DNA of 64,000 bases, taken from positions 1 through 64,000 of the forward strand of contig DMEZ01000015.1 in NCBI GenBank assembly GCA_003450735.1. Direction: 5' to 3'. The position numbers were made by a program, and so were the translations under genes. Position 1 is the first letter of the stretch; each line of letters begins with the position of its first letter. The notes beneath the pieces are model-generated. The model ran no database searches. It was not told where the DNA came from and saw nothing but the letters and a program-made list of their open reading frames with translations. The DNA comes from Elusimicrobiota bacterium. GTDB lineage: Bacteria; Elusimicrobiota; Elusimicrobia; UBA1565. This document shows positions 15,108 through 22,834 of this stretch, one piece after another.

Positions 15108-17032
15108 TTGAGGGGCAGTTCGACCGTGATGCGGGCCCCGGCGGGGAGGTTCTCGGCCCAGACACGACCGCCGTAGGCCTCGGCGAGGCGCTTGACCGTG
15201 GCGAGCCCGAGGCCCGTGCCGCCGGAGGAGGCGAAGGGGGCGAAGAGGCGGGGCGTGAGCTCGGGCGGGGTGCCGCCGCCGTTGTCCGACACCTCGAGCG
15301 CGGCGCCCGAGCCCCGGCGGGACAGGGCCACCGCGACCTCCGGCCCCGCCGGCCTCCTCTCCTGGACGGCGCGCAGGGCGTTGCGCAAAAGGTTGAGCAG
15401 GATCTGCTGGAGGTGGGGCGCTCCGACGGCGAGCTCCAGGGGCTCGCCTCTCGACGTGAGGGCGACCTCCGAGGGCCAGTCCGCCTTCACGAGCAGCTCC
15501 ACGCGCGGCCAGACCTCGGCCCAGGCGCAGCGGGAGTCCTTGACGCCCGGGGAGGCGTACTCGAGCAGGTCCCGCACGATGCCGTCCAGGCGCTGGATCT
15601 CCTCCTTGAGCACGTCCAGGTACTCGCGCCGCTTCGCATCGTCCAAGGGCTGGCCCAGCAGCTCGGCGGCCCCCGCCATGGCGCTCAGGGGGTTGCGCAC
15701 TTCGTGCGCGACCCCGGCCGCGAGGGTGCCCAGCTGGGCCAGGCGGTCGGCGCGCAGGAGCCCCGCCGCGAGCTCCGCGCTCTGTACGGCCCGGCCCAAG
15801 AGGGCGCAGAGCCGCTCGAGCCAGCGGACCGCGGCGAGGTCGTAGAAGCCTTCCAAGGGCGCTCCCAGGAAGGCCGCTCCGACGAGCTCGCCCTCGCGGC
15901 GGACGCAGACCAAGGCGTCCGCGTGCCGGTCGAGCAAAACCTGGCGCAGAGCGGCCGTCCGGTCGTCCCGGGCCAGGCTGTCGAGGGTGGCGACCGGCGG
16001 GGCGTCGGCGAGGAGGGAGGCGAGGCTCTCCGGCAGCGGCGCGCCGCCTTCGAGCCCGCGCAGGGAGCGCAGAGCCCAGAGGACCTCGCAGCCGGCGCCC
16101 CAGACCTCGTGGACGGCCTCCGAGGCCTTCGAGTCGATGGTCGAGAGGTCGGAGGTCCCCTCCAGGCTCCGCTCGAGCACCGCGATGGCCCGGTCGCGGC
16201 GCGCCTCACGGGCGGAGAACCAGCGCCCGAAGGCCCGGTCGAGCCGCTCCCACAGCGGCGGGATGAGGGCCAGCAGGGGGAGGCTGAGCAGGAAGAAGTT
16301 GAGGAAGAGGGGGCCCTCCACCTTGTGGGTGAGCCAAGCGATGCCGCTGAGGGCGAGGCTCAGCAGGACGGAGGCGGCCCCCATGATGAGCGCCCGCCCC
16401 GTCGCGGCCCGCAGGTCGAGCAGGTGGTGGCGCCCGATGGCCGCGAGCACGATGAGGGAGTAGAGCATCAGGGAGAGGTTGCCGGGGCCGGGGAAATGCA
16501 CCTTCGCGAGGTGGAAGAAATCCGACAGGCCGCCCGCCACGGCGATGCAGGTGGCCGCCAGCAGGTACCCCCGCCGGTTGCGCTCGGCCGGCTCCTGGGC
16601 CTTGAGCCAATGGAGGAACAGGAGGGCGACGCCGAGCGCGAAGATGGGGACGCCGCCCGCGAGGAAGGCGATGCGGTAGGTGCGCAGGGCGATGGTCTGC
16701 GTCCAGAGCATCCCCAGCAGGGCGTAGCCGGCCAGGTAGAGGGGGACGACGCGGCGCCGTCGGGAGCTCTCGGGAAGGCCGGTGTAGCTCCAGACGAAGG
16801 AGAGGGTCGCCCCGGGGATCCAGGCGAGGGGGGTGTAGAGGAGCTTCATGCGGAAGGGGTCGTCGAGCTCGGGCCAGGCGGTGAGGTAGGCGAGGCTCCA
16901 GAAGGCGAAGGAGAAGCTGAGGACGGAAAAGCTGCGGTAGAGGCTGCTGCTGCGCCCGCGCAGGTAGGCGAGGACGCCGATGGCGCCGTTGCAGCCGGCG
17001 GAGAGCAGGGCGACGGCGATGGGCCAGGTCAT
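15104..17032 (-). CDS. membrane histidine kinase with 7TM sensor and GAF-like region
   Basis: Sensor kinase of 642 aa. Residues 1-270 hold seven to eight hydrophobic helices like the histidine-kinase N-terminal 7TM domain. A GAF-like region lies at about 330-420. The H-box is AAGVAHEVRNPLSAMAGAAELL. The ATPase domain shows LLNLLRNALRAV (N-box), VSDNGGGTPPEL (G1) and SSGGTGLGLATVKRL (G2). The kinase core is NtrB/ZraS-like, the class that usually pairs with sigma-54 activators; the orphan activator at 75-1226 is a candidate partner. The start at 17032 follows the preceding stop by 2 nt (TGAGCATG). The in-frame extension to 17317 is only the shadow of the upstream gene. It sits inside the radical SAM/Lgt-like operon. 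Confidence 0.9.
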   Translation of the reverse strand: MTWPIAVALLSAGCNGAIGVLAYLRGRSSSLYRSFSVLSFSFAFWSLAYLTAWPELDDPFRMKLLYTPLAWIPGATLSFVWSYTGLPESSRRRRVVPLYLAGYALLGMLWTQTIALRTYRIAFLAGGVPIFALGVALLFLHWLKAQEPAERNRRGYLLAATCIAVAGGLSDFFHLAKVHFPGPGNLSLMLYSLIVLAAIGRHHLLDLRAATGRALIMGAASVLLSLALSGIAWLTHKVEGPLFLNFFLLSLPLLALIPPLWERLDRAFGRWFSAREARRDRAIAVLERSLEGTSDLSTIDSKASEAVHEVWGAGCEVLWALRSLRGLEGGAPLPESLASLLADAPPVATLDSLARDDRTAALRQVLLDRHADALVCVRREGELVGAAFLGAPLEGFYDLAAVRWLERLCALLGRAVQSAELAAGLLRADRLAQLGTLAAGVAHEVRNPLSAMAGAAELLGQPLDDAKRREYLDVLKEEIQRLDGIVRDLLEYASPGVKDSRCAWAEVWPRVELLVKADWPSEVALTSRGEPLELAVGAPHLQQILLNLLRNALRAVQERRPAGPEVAVALSRRGSGAALEVSDNGGGTPPELTPRLFAPFASSGGTGLGLATVKRLAEAYGGRVWAENLPAGARITVELPLK

Positions 17033-17034
17033 GC

Positions 17035-17523
17035 TCAGCCGAACGCCCCCATGATGCCCAGGAACAGGACGAAGCAGCCGCCGACCAGGAGGAAGGGGAT
17101 GAACGGGATGATCCAGGTCGCCATCAGGGCCTTGGGATAGCGCTTCCGGTCGAAGTAGCGCAGGCAGTAGATCGAGGGCGCGAAGCCCGATACCAGCGGC
17201 GTGAGCGCCCAGAAGAGCTCTCCGTAGTAGCCCGAGCTGCTGAAGACCGCCGCGAGGAGCGAGGAGACGCTCCCGAAGAAGAACAGCCAGAACAGGTACT
17301 CGCGCACGCCCAGCCAATAAGAGTCTTTCGGCAGGGACAGGGGCTGCTCGCCGCTGACCAAGACCAGAAGGCCCCGGGCCAGCAGGTCCTGGACCATGGC
17401 GGACTTCTTGAGCGCCTCGCTGTCGCAGACGAACTCCTCCCCGGGCTCGACGTGGGCGTGGATCCCGGACACGGGATCGAGGATGGGCAGCGGCTTGCCG
17501 CTGAGGTTACGCAGTCTGGCCAT
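17035..17523 (-). CDS. small membrane protein of unknown function
   Basis: A 162-aa protein. Residues 1-65 are soluble (ILDPVSGIHAHVEPGEEFVCD) and end in a short segment predicting a small beta domain. Three hydrophobic segments follow (EYLFWLFFFGSVSSLLAAVF, a middle helix, and IIPFIPFLLVGGCFVLFLGIMG). I recognise no family. AAGGAG lies 7 nt before the ATG, and the preceding ICMT-like gene stops 3 nt upstream. It lies directly before the histidine kinase and so may be a co-sensor or a structural partner of the membrane enzymes upstream. Confidence 0.8.
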   Translation of the reverse strand: MARLRNLSGKPLPILDPVSGIHAHVEPGEEFVCDSEALKKSAMVQDLLARGLLVLVSGEQPLSLPKDSYWLGVREYLFWLFFFGSVSSLLAAVFSSSGYYGELFWALTPLVSGFAPSIYCLRYFDRKRYPKALMATWIIPFIPFLLVGGCFVLFLGIMGAFG

Positions 17524-17526
17524 AAA

Positions 17527-18486
17527 TCAACTCCTTGCGCAGGAGCACTTGAAGACCTTCCCCAGCGCATCCCAGCAGGGACAACGGCCGTACTTCTCGT
17601 ACACCGCCATGCAGGGGCAGTTGAAGAACATCCCGTAGAGCGCGAGCGCGAGGAGGAGGTGGAAGCCGTAGGCGAGGGGAGGGACGAACCAGCTCCCCGC
17701 GAAGAGCGCGGGCAGGAGGAGCACCCGGTTCCCGTAGGCGAAGCGCACCTTGGCCTCGAAGAGCATGAAGGCCGAGAGGAAGTGGAAGAGCGTGAGGAGG
17801 AGCAGGGAGGGCAAGCTCATGCGGCAGGCGAAGAGCGCCCAGGCGAAGGCCAGCAGGCCGAGGCTCCTGAAGACCTTGTCGCCGAGGGGGGAGAACCTCG
17901 GCAGGAGCATGGGGACGCTCTTCGCGTACTCAGGGTAGCCTTTCACGCCGCTCAGCTCCGTCTCCTCGGCGCGCGCGCGCCAGAGCACCATGGGCAGGAA
18001 GACTCCCGCCACGAGGGCCGCGCCTGCGAGGTTCGCGTAGAGCAGGCAGAGCCCGAGGCCGTAGAGCACCAGGGTCCCATACATCGGGTGCCGCGCGCGG
18101 GCGTAGAGCCCGCTGGTGACGGCCTGGTGGGCGTCGCGGATGACGATGTGGTCGGACCAGAAGCGGCCGAGCTGGATGCGGGCGCGGATGTTCTCGACGG
18201 CCCCCCACGCCGCCAAAAGCAGGCCGGAGAGGAAGAAAAGAGGCTTGTCGGGGGGGGGCAGCGGCGCGGCCCCGCGCCGGGACACCAGGAAGCCGGCGGA
18301 GAAGAAGAAGAAGGCGATCATCGTCGCCGTCGACACCGGGCAGCGCCGCTTCCGGCCCGAGGATTCCGCCTCCAGGAAGCTGACCGCCACGCCGATCAGG
18401 ATCGCCGACGCGCTCAGGAACAGGAAGAGGTTGGCGCCTCCCTGCCAGACGTCCGGGAACCAGAAAGCCAGCGCCTTCTCCCTCAT
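17527..18486 (-). CDS. ICMT/PEMT-like membrane methyltransferase with Cys-rich tail
   Basis: Polytopic membrane protein of 319 aa. The segment SGLYARARHPMYGTLVLYGLG (RHPMY at 132-136) and the later E-ET-L...GYPEYAKSVPMLLPRF match the isoprenylcysteine carboxyl methyltransferase / phospholipid methyltransferase family. These enzymes use SAM to methylate lipid-linked carboxyls or amines at the membrane. About eight further hydrophobic segments are present, more than the core family needs. The C-terminus carries paired cysteines (NCPCM, RCPCW, KCSCARS), suggesting a metal or Fe-S site that ordinary ICMTs lack. The ATG at 18486 overlaps the Lgt-like stop as ATGA; the open frame further upstream only shadows that gene. 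Confidence 0.82.
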   Translation of the reverse strand: MREKALAFWFPDVWQGGANLFLFLSASAILIGVAVSFLEAESSGRKRRCPVSTATMIAFFFFSAGFLVSRRGAAPLPPPDKPLFFLSGLLLAAWGAVENIRARIQLGRFWSDHIVIRDAHQAVTSGLYARARHPMYGTLVLYGLGLCLLYANLAGAALVAGVFLPMVLWRARAEETELSGVKGYPEYAKSVPMLLPRFSPLGDKVFRSLGLLAFAWALFACRMSLPSLLLLTLFHFLSAFMLFEAKVRFAYGNRVLLLPALFAGSWFVPPLAYGFHLLLALALYGMFFNCPCMAVYEKYGRCPCWDALGKVFKCSCARS

Positions 18487-19172
18487 GTCCGGACCTCCCG
18501 CAGCCGGCGAGCGAGCGTCCATCCGAAGAGGAGCACGCTGCCGGCGCCCAGGAATTGATAGACGGTCAGCCCCATCGCCACGCGCGGTTCCGCCCGGAGG
18601 AACTCGACCAGGAACCGGAACCCGCCGTAGCATAGCATGTAGAGCGGGAACCGGGCGCCCTCCAGCAGGCGGCGGCGCTCCATCCGCCAGAGGAGCAGGG
18701 CCATCGCGGCCTGGAAAAGGGCGGTATAGAGCTGGGTCGGATGGACGCGGATGCCGGAGGCGTCGAGCACGGAGAAAGACGAGTCCGTCGGAAGCCCGCC
18801 GCAGCAGCCGTGGACCAGGCAGCCCAGGCTGCCGATGGCCGCCGCGGCGGCGACCGGCAGGGCGAAGCGGTCGCCGAAGCGCCCGGGGACTCTCAGGAAG
18901 GCCTTCGCGAGGTTGATGCCGGCCCAGCCCCCGAGCAGGCCGCCGAAGAGGCTCTTGCCCGTCCAGAGCAGGCGGGGGCTCCAGCCGTAGCTGAGGAGGA
19001 CCGGGAGCTTGGCGCCGAGCATCCCCCCCGCCAGGCAGCCGACCACGAGTGCGGTCTTGTCGTGGGCGGGGAGGGCGTCGAACGCCGCCGAGCGGGTCTT
19101 TCGGAGGAGGAGGAAGGCCGCGAGCAGGCCGAGCCCGTTGAAGAGCGCGTAGCCCAGGAGCCCCCGCGTCAC
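18483..19172 (-). CDS. prolipoprotein diacylglyceryl transferase (Lgt) family paralogue
   Basis: Inner-membrane protein of 229 aa with about seven helices. HPTQLY (144-149) and GGFRFLVEFLR (183-193) are the Lgt signatures around the lipobox and phosphatidylglycerol site. Two canonical features differ. The Arg-Ser-x-His-Gly-Gly motif bearing the catalytic His reads GKSLFGG (72-78), and the Asn-Gly-Glu region reads HGCCGG (121-126). This GCC-type subgroup is therefore probably not the housekeeping Lgt but a diacylglyceryl or phospholipid transferase with altered chemistry. It is coupled by ATGA overlaps to the Tes-like radical SAM gene before it and the ICMT-like gene after it. Confidence 0.85.
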   Translation of the reverse strand: MTRGLLGYALFNGLGLLAAFLLLRKTRSAAFDALPAHDKTALVVGCLAGGMLGAKLPVLLSYGWSPRLLWTGKSLFGGLLGGWAGINLAKAFLRVPGRFGDRFALPVAAAAAIGSLGCLVHGCCGGLPTDSSFSVLDASGIRVHPTQLYTALFQAAMALLLWRMERRRLLEGARFPLYMLCYGGFRFLVEFLRAEPRVAMGLTVYQFLGAGSVLLFGWTLARRLREVRT

Positions 19173-20461
19173 GCGGCCCTCCGCAAGTTGTTGAAGACGC
19201 AGAAGGGGACGATGCGATCCGCGCTCGTCACGACGCCCACGCAGCAGCGCCGCGCTCGCTCCGCGTCGAAGGTCTCCCGGTCCATGAAGTTCTTCACGAA
19301 GACCCGCAGCACCTTCATGCCCTCGAACGCCGAGTTCCGGCTCAGCGCGAAGAAGCGGGCGAAGGGGCTCGTCTTGAACGCGTCGAGGCAGCCGCAGGAA
19401 CGCGCGTGCTCCAGGACCGTCTCGTCGAACGCGATGCGGTCGGAGAGGATCGCCTTGTGCTCGCGGTAATCAACGAAGTCCGCGGCCGGCCTCGACTTTC
19501 CGTCCTTGCAGAGTAAAAACGAGAGCGACGTGCACTCGCGATGCGAGCAGGGCAGGGGGATGAGGTCGCGCTCCCCGAAGCGCTTAGTCGAGCGGAGGGC
19601 GGCGAGGATGGCGTCGTGGCCGGAGCTTTTGGGAGAGGCGTTCCCCCGGGCGATGAGGCGCTGGAAGACGACCCCGGCGACGTTCTTGGTGCGCACGGCC
19701 AGATCGAGGGTCGGGCCGGCTTGGCCCAGGTTCTTCTCGAACAAGACGACGGAGAGGGTGACCTTGACCTCATCCTCGTCGAGGAGGCGGAGCGTCTCGA
19801 GGCGACGGCTCGAGGTGGGCCGCCCGCGCAGGAGGGTGTTCGCGTCGTCGTCGAAGCCGTCGAACTGCAGGTAGACCTCGACCCGGTCCCGGAGCCTCTT
19901 CAGGCCGGCCCGGAGCCCGGCGTCCTCAAGAAGACGCTCCCCGTTCGTGTTGAGCAGGATGCGGCCGACCCTCCGGCCCGCCGTCCGCTCCAGGAGCTCG
20001 AGGAGGCGGGGGTGCAGCAGCGGCTCGCCGCCCGAGATCTGCACGACCTCCGCCCTGCCGCCCTCGGCTTCGAGCAGGCAGGAGAGCCGCGCTTCGCATT
20101 CCTCCAGAGAGAGGTCCAAAGGGGGGAGGCCCGCCGAGTAGCAGATGGGGCAGGCCATGTCGCAGCGTCCGGTGACCTCGATGAGGCCCGTGCAGACGTG
20201 CTGTCCATGCTCCGGGCAGTAGCCGCAGTCCTCCGGGCAGCCCTTGTCCCGCGCGGCGGGATAGCTCGCCAGCCTCTTGCCCGGGGTGTCGAAGGTCTCG
20301 TCGGACAGGCGCCGGGGGTCTTGCGAGAGCACGGTGGAGAGGGGGCCGTGCTCGGGGCAGTTTCGTTCCAGGAGGACGGCGTCGGGGAGGAAGCGCTTGC
20401 GGGCCTCGAGCAGGCGGCCGCAGACCGTGCAGAGGGCTCGGGTCGCGCGAACGGGATTCAC
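19169..20461 (-). CDS. Tes-like radical SAM enzyme (tetraether/membrane-spanning lipid synthase family)
   Basis: Radical SAM protein of 430 aa from a GTG start at 20461 that overlaps the preceding stop as GTGA. The amino end has a zinc/rubredoxin-like knuckle (C11, C14, C35 in NCPEHG), then GCPEDCGYCPEHGQHVC (75-90), then the radical SAM cluster EVTGRCDMACPICYS (C100, C104, C107). This order is what I know from the Tes/MJ0619 family, whose archaeal member joins lipid tails carbon to carbon to make tetraethers. Further Cys clusters in the C-terminal half would hold auxiliary Fe-S centres. The neighbours (Lgt-like, ICMT-like, AMP-ligase, acyltransferase) fit a lipid substrate. Joining acyl tails into membrane-spanning lipid is an inference; another C-C or methyl transfer on lipid is possible. 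Confidence 0.85.
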   Translation of the reverse strand: MNPVRATRALCTVCGRLLEARKRFLPDAVLLERNCPEHGPLSTVLSQDPRRLSDETFDTPGKRLASYPAARDKGCPEDCGYCPEHGQHVCTGLIEVTGRCDMACPICYSAGLPPLDLSLEECEARLSCLLEAEGGRAEVVQISGGEPLLHPRLLELLERTAGRRVGRILLNTNGERLLEDAGLRAGLKRLRDRVEVYLQFDGFDDDANTLLRGRPTSSRRLETLRLLDEDEVKVTLSVVLFEKNLGQAGPTLDLAVRTKNVAGVVFQRLIARGNASPKSSGHDAILAALRSTKRFGERDLIPLPCSHRECTSLSFLLCKDGKSRPAADFVDYREHKAILSDRIAFDETVLEHARSCGCLDAFKTSPFARFFALSRNSAFEGMKVLRVFVKNFMDRETFDAERARRCCVGVVTSADRIVPFCVFNNLRRAA

Positions 20462-21831
20462 GGCCGCCCGCGCAGCTTCTGCAGTTCGTCCTTCAGGGCG
20501 GCGATCTCCTTGAGCCGCATCGTGTCCTGCCGGGTCATGGTCTCCACCCAGGCGTGCTCGCTGTTCTCGTGGATGCGCCGCATGTTGGCCAGGTCGCCCT
20601 GCAGGATGATCAGGCGCTCCTGGAGCTCGGCCCGTTCCGCCTCCCACTGCTCCTTCTCGTGGGCGCCCGGGGGGTAGGCCGGGACGGCCGGCTTCTCCTC
20701 CGCGATCCGGGCCCGCTCGGCCTCCAGGGCCTCGATGCGCTGCATGAAGCCGGCGTTGAAGGTCTCCGCGTCCCGCAGGCGCTTGCGCAGGCTCTCGAGC
20801 TCGGGCTCCCGGCCCTTGAGGCTCGCTTCCATCTCGGCCTGGCGCCGCCTGAGCGCCTGCAGTTCCTCCTCGCCGCGCCGGGCCCGCTCCCGCTCGGCGA
20901 AGGTCCGGTCGGCCTCGAAGGTCTCCAAACGCAGCTTCAGCCCGTCTCGCTCCGAGACCGCCTTCCGCAATTGGCCGCGCAGGGCCTCCACCTCGGGGTC
21001 CTTCGCCTTGAGGCGGCTCTCCAGCTCGCCCTGCCGCCGCTGTTCCTCCTCGGCGCGCGCGAGCCTGTCCCGCTCCGCGCTGTCGCGCTGGGCCTGGAGG
21101 GCCTCCACGCCGGCTCGGAGCTCGTCCCGCTCCCTCGTGAGCGACGCGAGGCGCTCACGGAGCTCCCGTCCCTTGTTCTCGGCGTCCTGCGCCGAGCCGG
21201 AAAGCTTGGCTTCCGCCTCCTGGAGTTCCTTGCTCAAGGACTCCAGCTCCGAGTCCCGGCGCTTGAGCTGGTCCTTCGCTCCCTGGAGCTCTTGGCGGAG
21301 CCTGCGGAGCTCCTCGCGTTCGGAGGCCTCGGGCGGGGGGGCCTTGCGGGCGGATTCCTGCGCGCTCAGCCGCTCCTGAAGGCTCCTGAACCCCTCCCGC
21401 GCCTGCTCGAGCCGCTTCTGCATGGAGACGATCTCGGCCTCCCGGCGGCGCAGCTGGATCTCCTGCTCCTCGAGGCGCTTCTTGACGTCGAGGCCGGGCC
21501 CCGCGGCGGATGGGAACGGCTCGACTCCGGCCTGCATCTTCATGAGGATGCGGGCCGCCTCCGCGTTCTCGCGCTCCATGCCCTCCATGCGCTGCTGGGT
21601 CGAGTGCAGGGTGTCGCGGGTCATGCGCAGGACTTCGCTCATGTCCGTGAGCTTCCCCTGCTGGGCTTGGAAGGTCTCGATGAACCAGGAGCGCAGCTGG
21701 GCGACCGCGTCCTGGCAGGCCTGCTGCGACTCGGCCGGCGACTTGGCGGCGGCCAGACGCTCGGCGGCGCCTCGGAGGACGTCCTCCTCCTTCCGGTAGT
21801 ATTCCTTCATGATCAAGCCGTAGTCGTCCAT
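20458..21831 (-). CDS. long coiled-coil protein
   Basis: A 457-aa protein without signal peptide or membrane segment. From about residue 115 to 430 it is a nearly continuous heptad-rich coiled coil full of Glu, Arg, Leu and Gln, with repeats such as RAEEEQRRQGELESRLKAKDPEVE. The amino 110 residues form a separate helical region (MDDYGLIMKEYYRKEEDVLRG). I recognise no family. It starts 4 nt after the acyltransferase stop, and its stop overlaps the GTG start of the Tes-like enzyme, so all three should be made together. A scaffold or filament organising the membrane enzymes is plausible, but this rests on context only. Confidence 0.8.
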   Translation of the reverse strand: MDDYGLIMKEYYRKEEDVLRGAAERLAAAKSPAESQQACQDAVAQLRSWFIETFQAQQGKLTDMSEVLRMTRDTLHSTQQRMEGMERENAEAARILMKMQAGVEPFPSAAGPGLDVKKRLEEQEIQLRRREAEIVSMQKRLEQAREGFRSLQERLSAQESARKAPPPEASEREELRRLRQELQGAKDQLKRRDSELESLSKELQEAEAKLSGSAQDAENKGRELRERLASLTRERDELRAGVEALQAQRDSAERDRLARAEEEQRRQGELESRLKAKDPEVEALRGQLRKAVSERDGLKLRLETFEADRTFAERERARRGEEELQALRRRQAEMEASLKGREPELESLRKRLRDAETFNAGFMQRIEALEAERARIAEEKPAVPAYPPGAHEKEQWEAERAELQERLIILQGDLANMRRIHENSEHAWVETMTRQDTMRLKEIAALKDELQKLRGRP

Positions 21832-21835
21832 AGGT

Positions 21836-22834
21836 TTATCCGGTGCCCGCTTTAAGCGAGGCGTTCTTGCGGAGTCTCGCGGTTTCCAGCGCCGCGCCCG
21901 CCGCGTAGGCGACGGCCAGGGTCAGAGCGTTGAGCGTCCAGAAGCCGCTCGCGCTGCCTCGCCCCGTCCACTTGCTCGTGAGGGCGAGCATCGTGAGGAG
22001 CGTCACAAGGTAGACGGCCAGCGGATGCCGTCCGACGGCGTTGAGCGGATGGTACGCCGAGAAGGCCTTCTTCCCGAACAGGGCATCGCAGAGGGCGAGA
22101 GCCGCCAGGAAGATCCCGCCGAAAAAGAGCGGATAGGCCAGCGGGATCCTGGAGGTGATCCCGAAGACGTTCGAGAAATCGAGCGGAGAGAGGAACGGCA
22201 GCCCCGCCAGGATCAGGAGCGTCCCCGTCGTCGCGGCCTTTCGCCGGAAAGCTTGAGGATCCCTCTCGAAGAGCTCGCCCGCCAGCCAGCCGAGTCCCAG
22301 CAGCGAGAACCACGGGAACAGCGGGAAGAAGCTGAGCAGACCTTGAGCGTCCCCGATGAGGACCGCCGTCCAATACGAGGAGCCGTCCAGCCCGCGGCGC
22401 AGGAGAGGAGTCAGCAGATAAGAGGCGGCCGAAAAGAGGGCCATCCCCTTCCAGCCGAAGGCCCTCTGGATCATGGCGATGAGGAGGAGGGACGAGGCGT
22501 AGAAGCCGAAGACGTTCCAGAGGATCACGAAGGGATGGAGGTTCAGGCCGAGGAGGAGGCCGGCGGCGAGAAGGACGGCGATCCTTCCGGCGAGCGCCGG
22601 GAGGCCGGCCAGCCGCTTGAGATGGAGATGGAAGATGGCGCCGGAGGCCGAGACCAGGGCGAACATGAACCCCATGGCGACCGTCGCCGCCGTCTGGTGC
22701 GCGTCGAGCCGGTAGACCACGGCGCCGGCACCCTGGTTCTCGCCGTACCACCAGATCAGGATGTGGCCCAGCAGGGTGCCCAGCAGGGCGGTTGTCTTGA
22801 CCGCGTCCAGGGCCGCCCAGCGTTCAGGAGGCAT
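21836..22834 (-). CDS. polytopic membrane acyltransferase-like protein (DUF1624/HGSNAT type)
   Basis: A 332-aa inner-membrane protein with nine to ten helices. It begins MPPERWAALDAVKTTALLGTLLGHILIWW, the R-x3-LD...H arrangement typical of acyltransferase-3 and heparan-alpha-glucosaminide N-acetyltransferase-like (DUF1624) proteins, which move acyl groups across or at the membrane. LNAVGRHPLAVYLVTLLTMLAL near the end also matches. The ATG at 22834 overlaps the AMP-ligase end by 11 nt. The in-frame extension to 22960 only shadows that gene. With an acyl-activating ligase directly upstream, transfer of an activated acyl group is the likely role. Donor and acceptor are unknown. Confidence 0.78.
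   Translation of the reverse strand: MPPERWAALDAVKTTALLGTLLGHILIWWYGENQGAGAVVYRLDAHQTAATVAMGFMFALVSASGAIFHLHLKRLAGLPALAGRIAVLLAAGLLLGLNLHPFVILWNVFGFYASSLLLIAMIQRAFGWKGMALFSAASYLLTPLLRRGLDGSSYWTAVLIGDAQGLLSFFPLFPWFSLLGLGWLAGELFERDPQAFRRKAATTGTLLILAGLPFLSPLDFSNVFGITSRIPLAYPLFFGGIFLAALALCDALFGKKAFSAYHPLNAVGRHPLAVYLVTLLTMLALTSKWTGRGSASGFWTLNALTLAVAYAAGAALETARLRKNASLKAGTG

Noticed and set aside
17033..17317. Upstream extension of the histidine kinase
   Set aside because: The extra 95 residues shadow the upstream small membrane gene; the ATG at 17032 sits 2 nt after that gene's stop and begins a proper 7TM domain.
20462..20647. Upstream extension of the Tes-like radical SAM gene
   Set aside because: It overlaps the coiled-coil gene and has no Tes-like sequence; the GTG at 20461 overlaps that gene's stop as GTGA.
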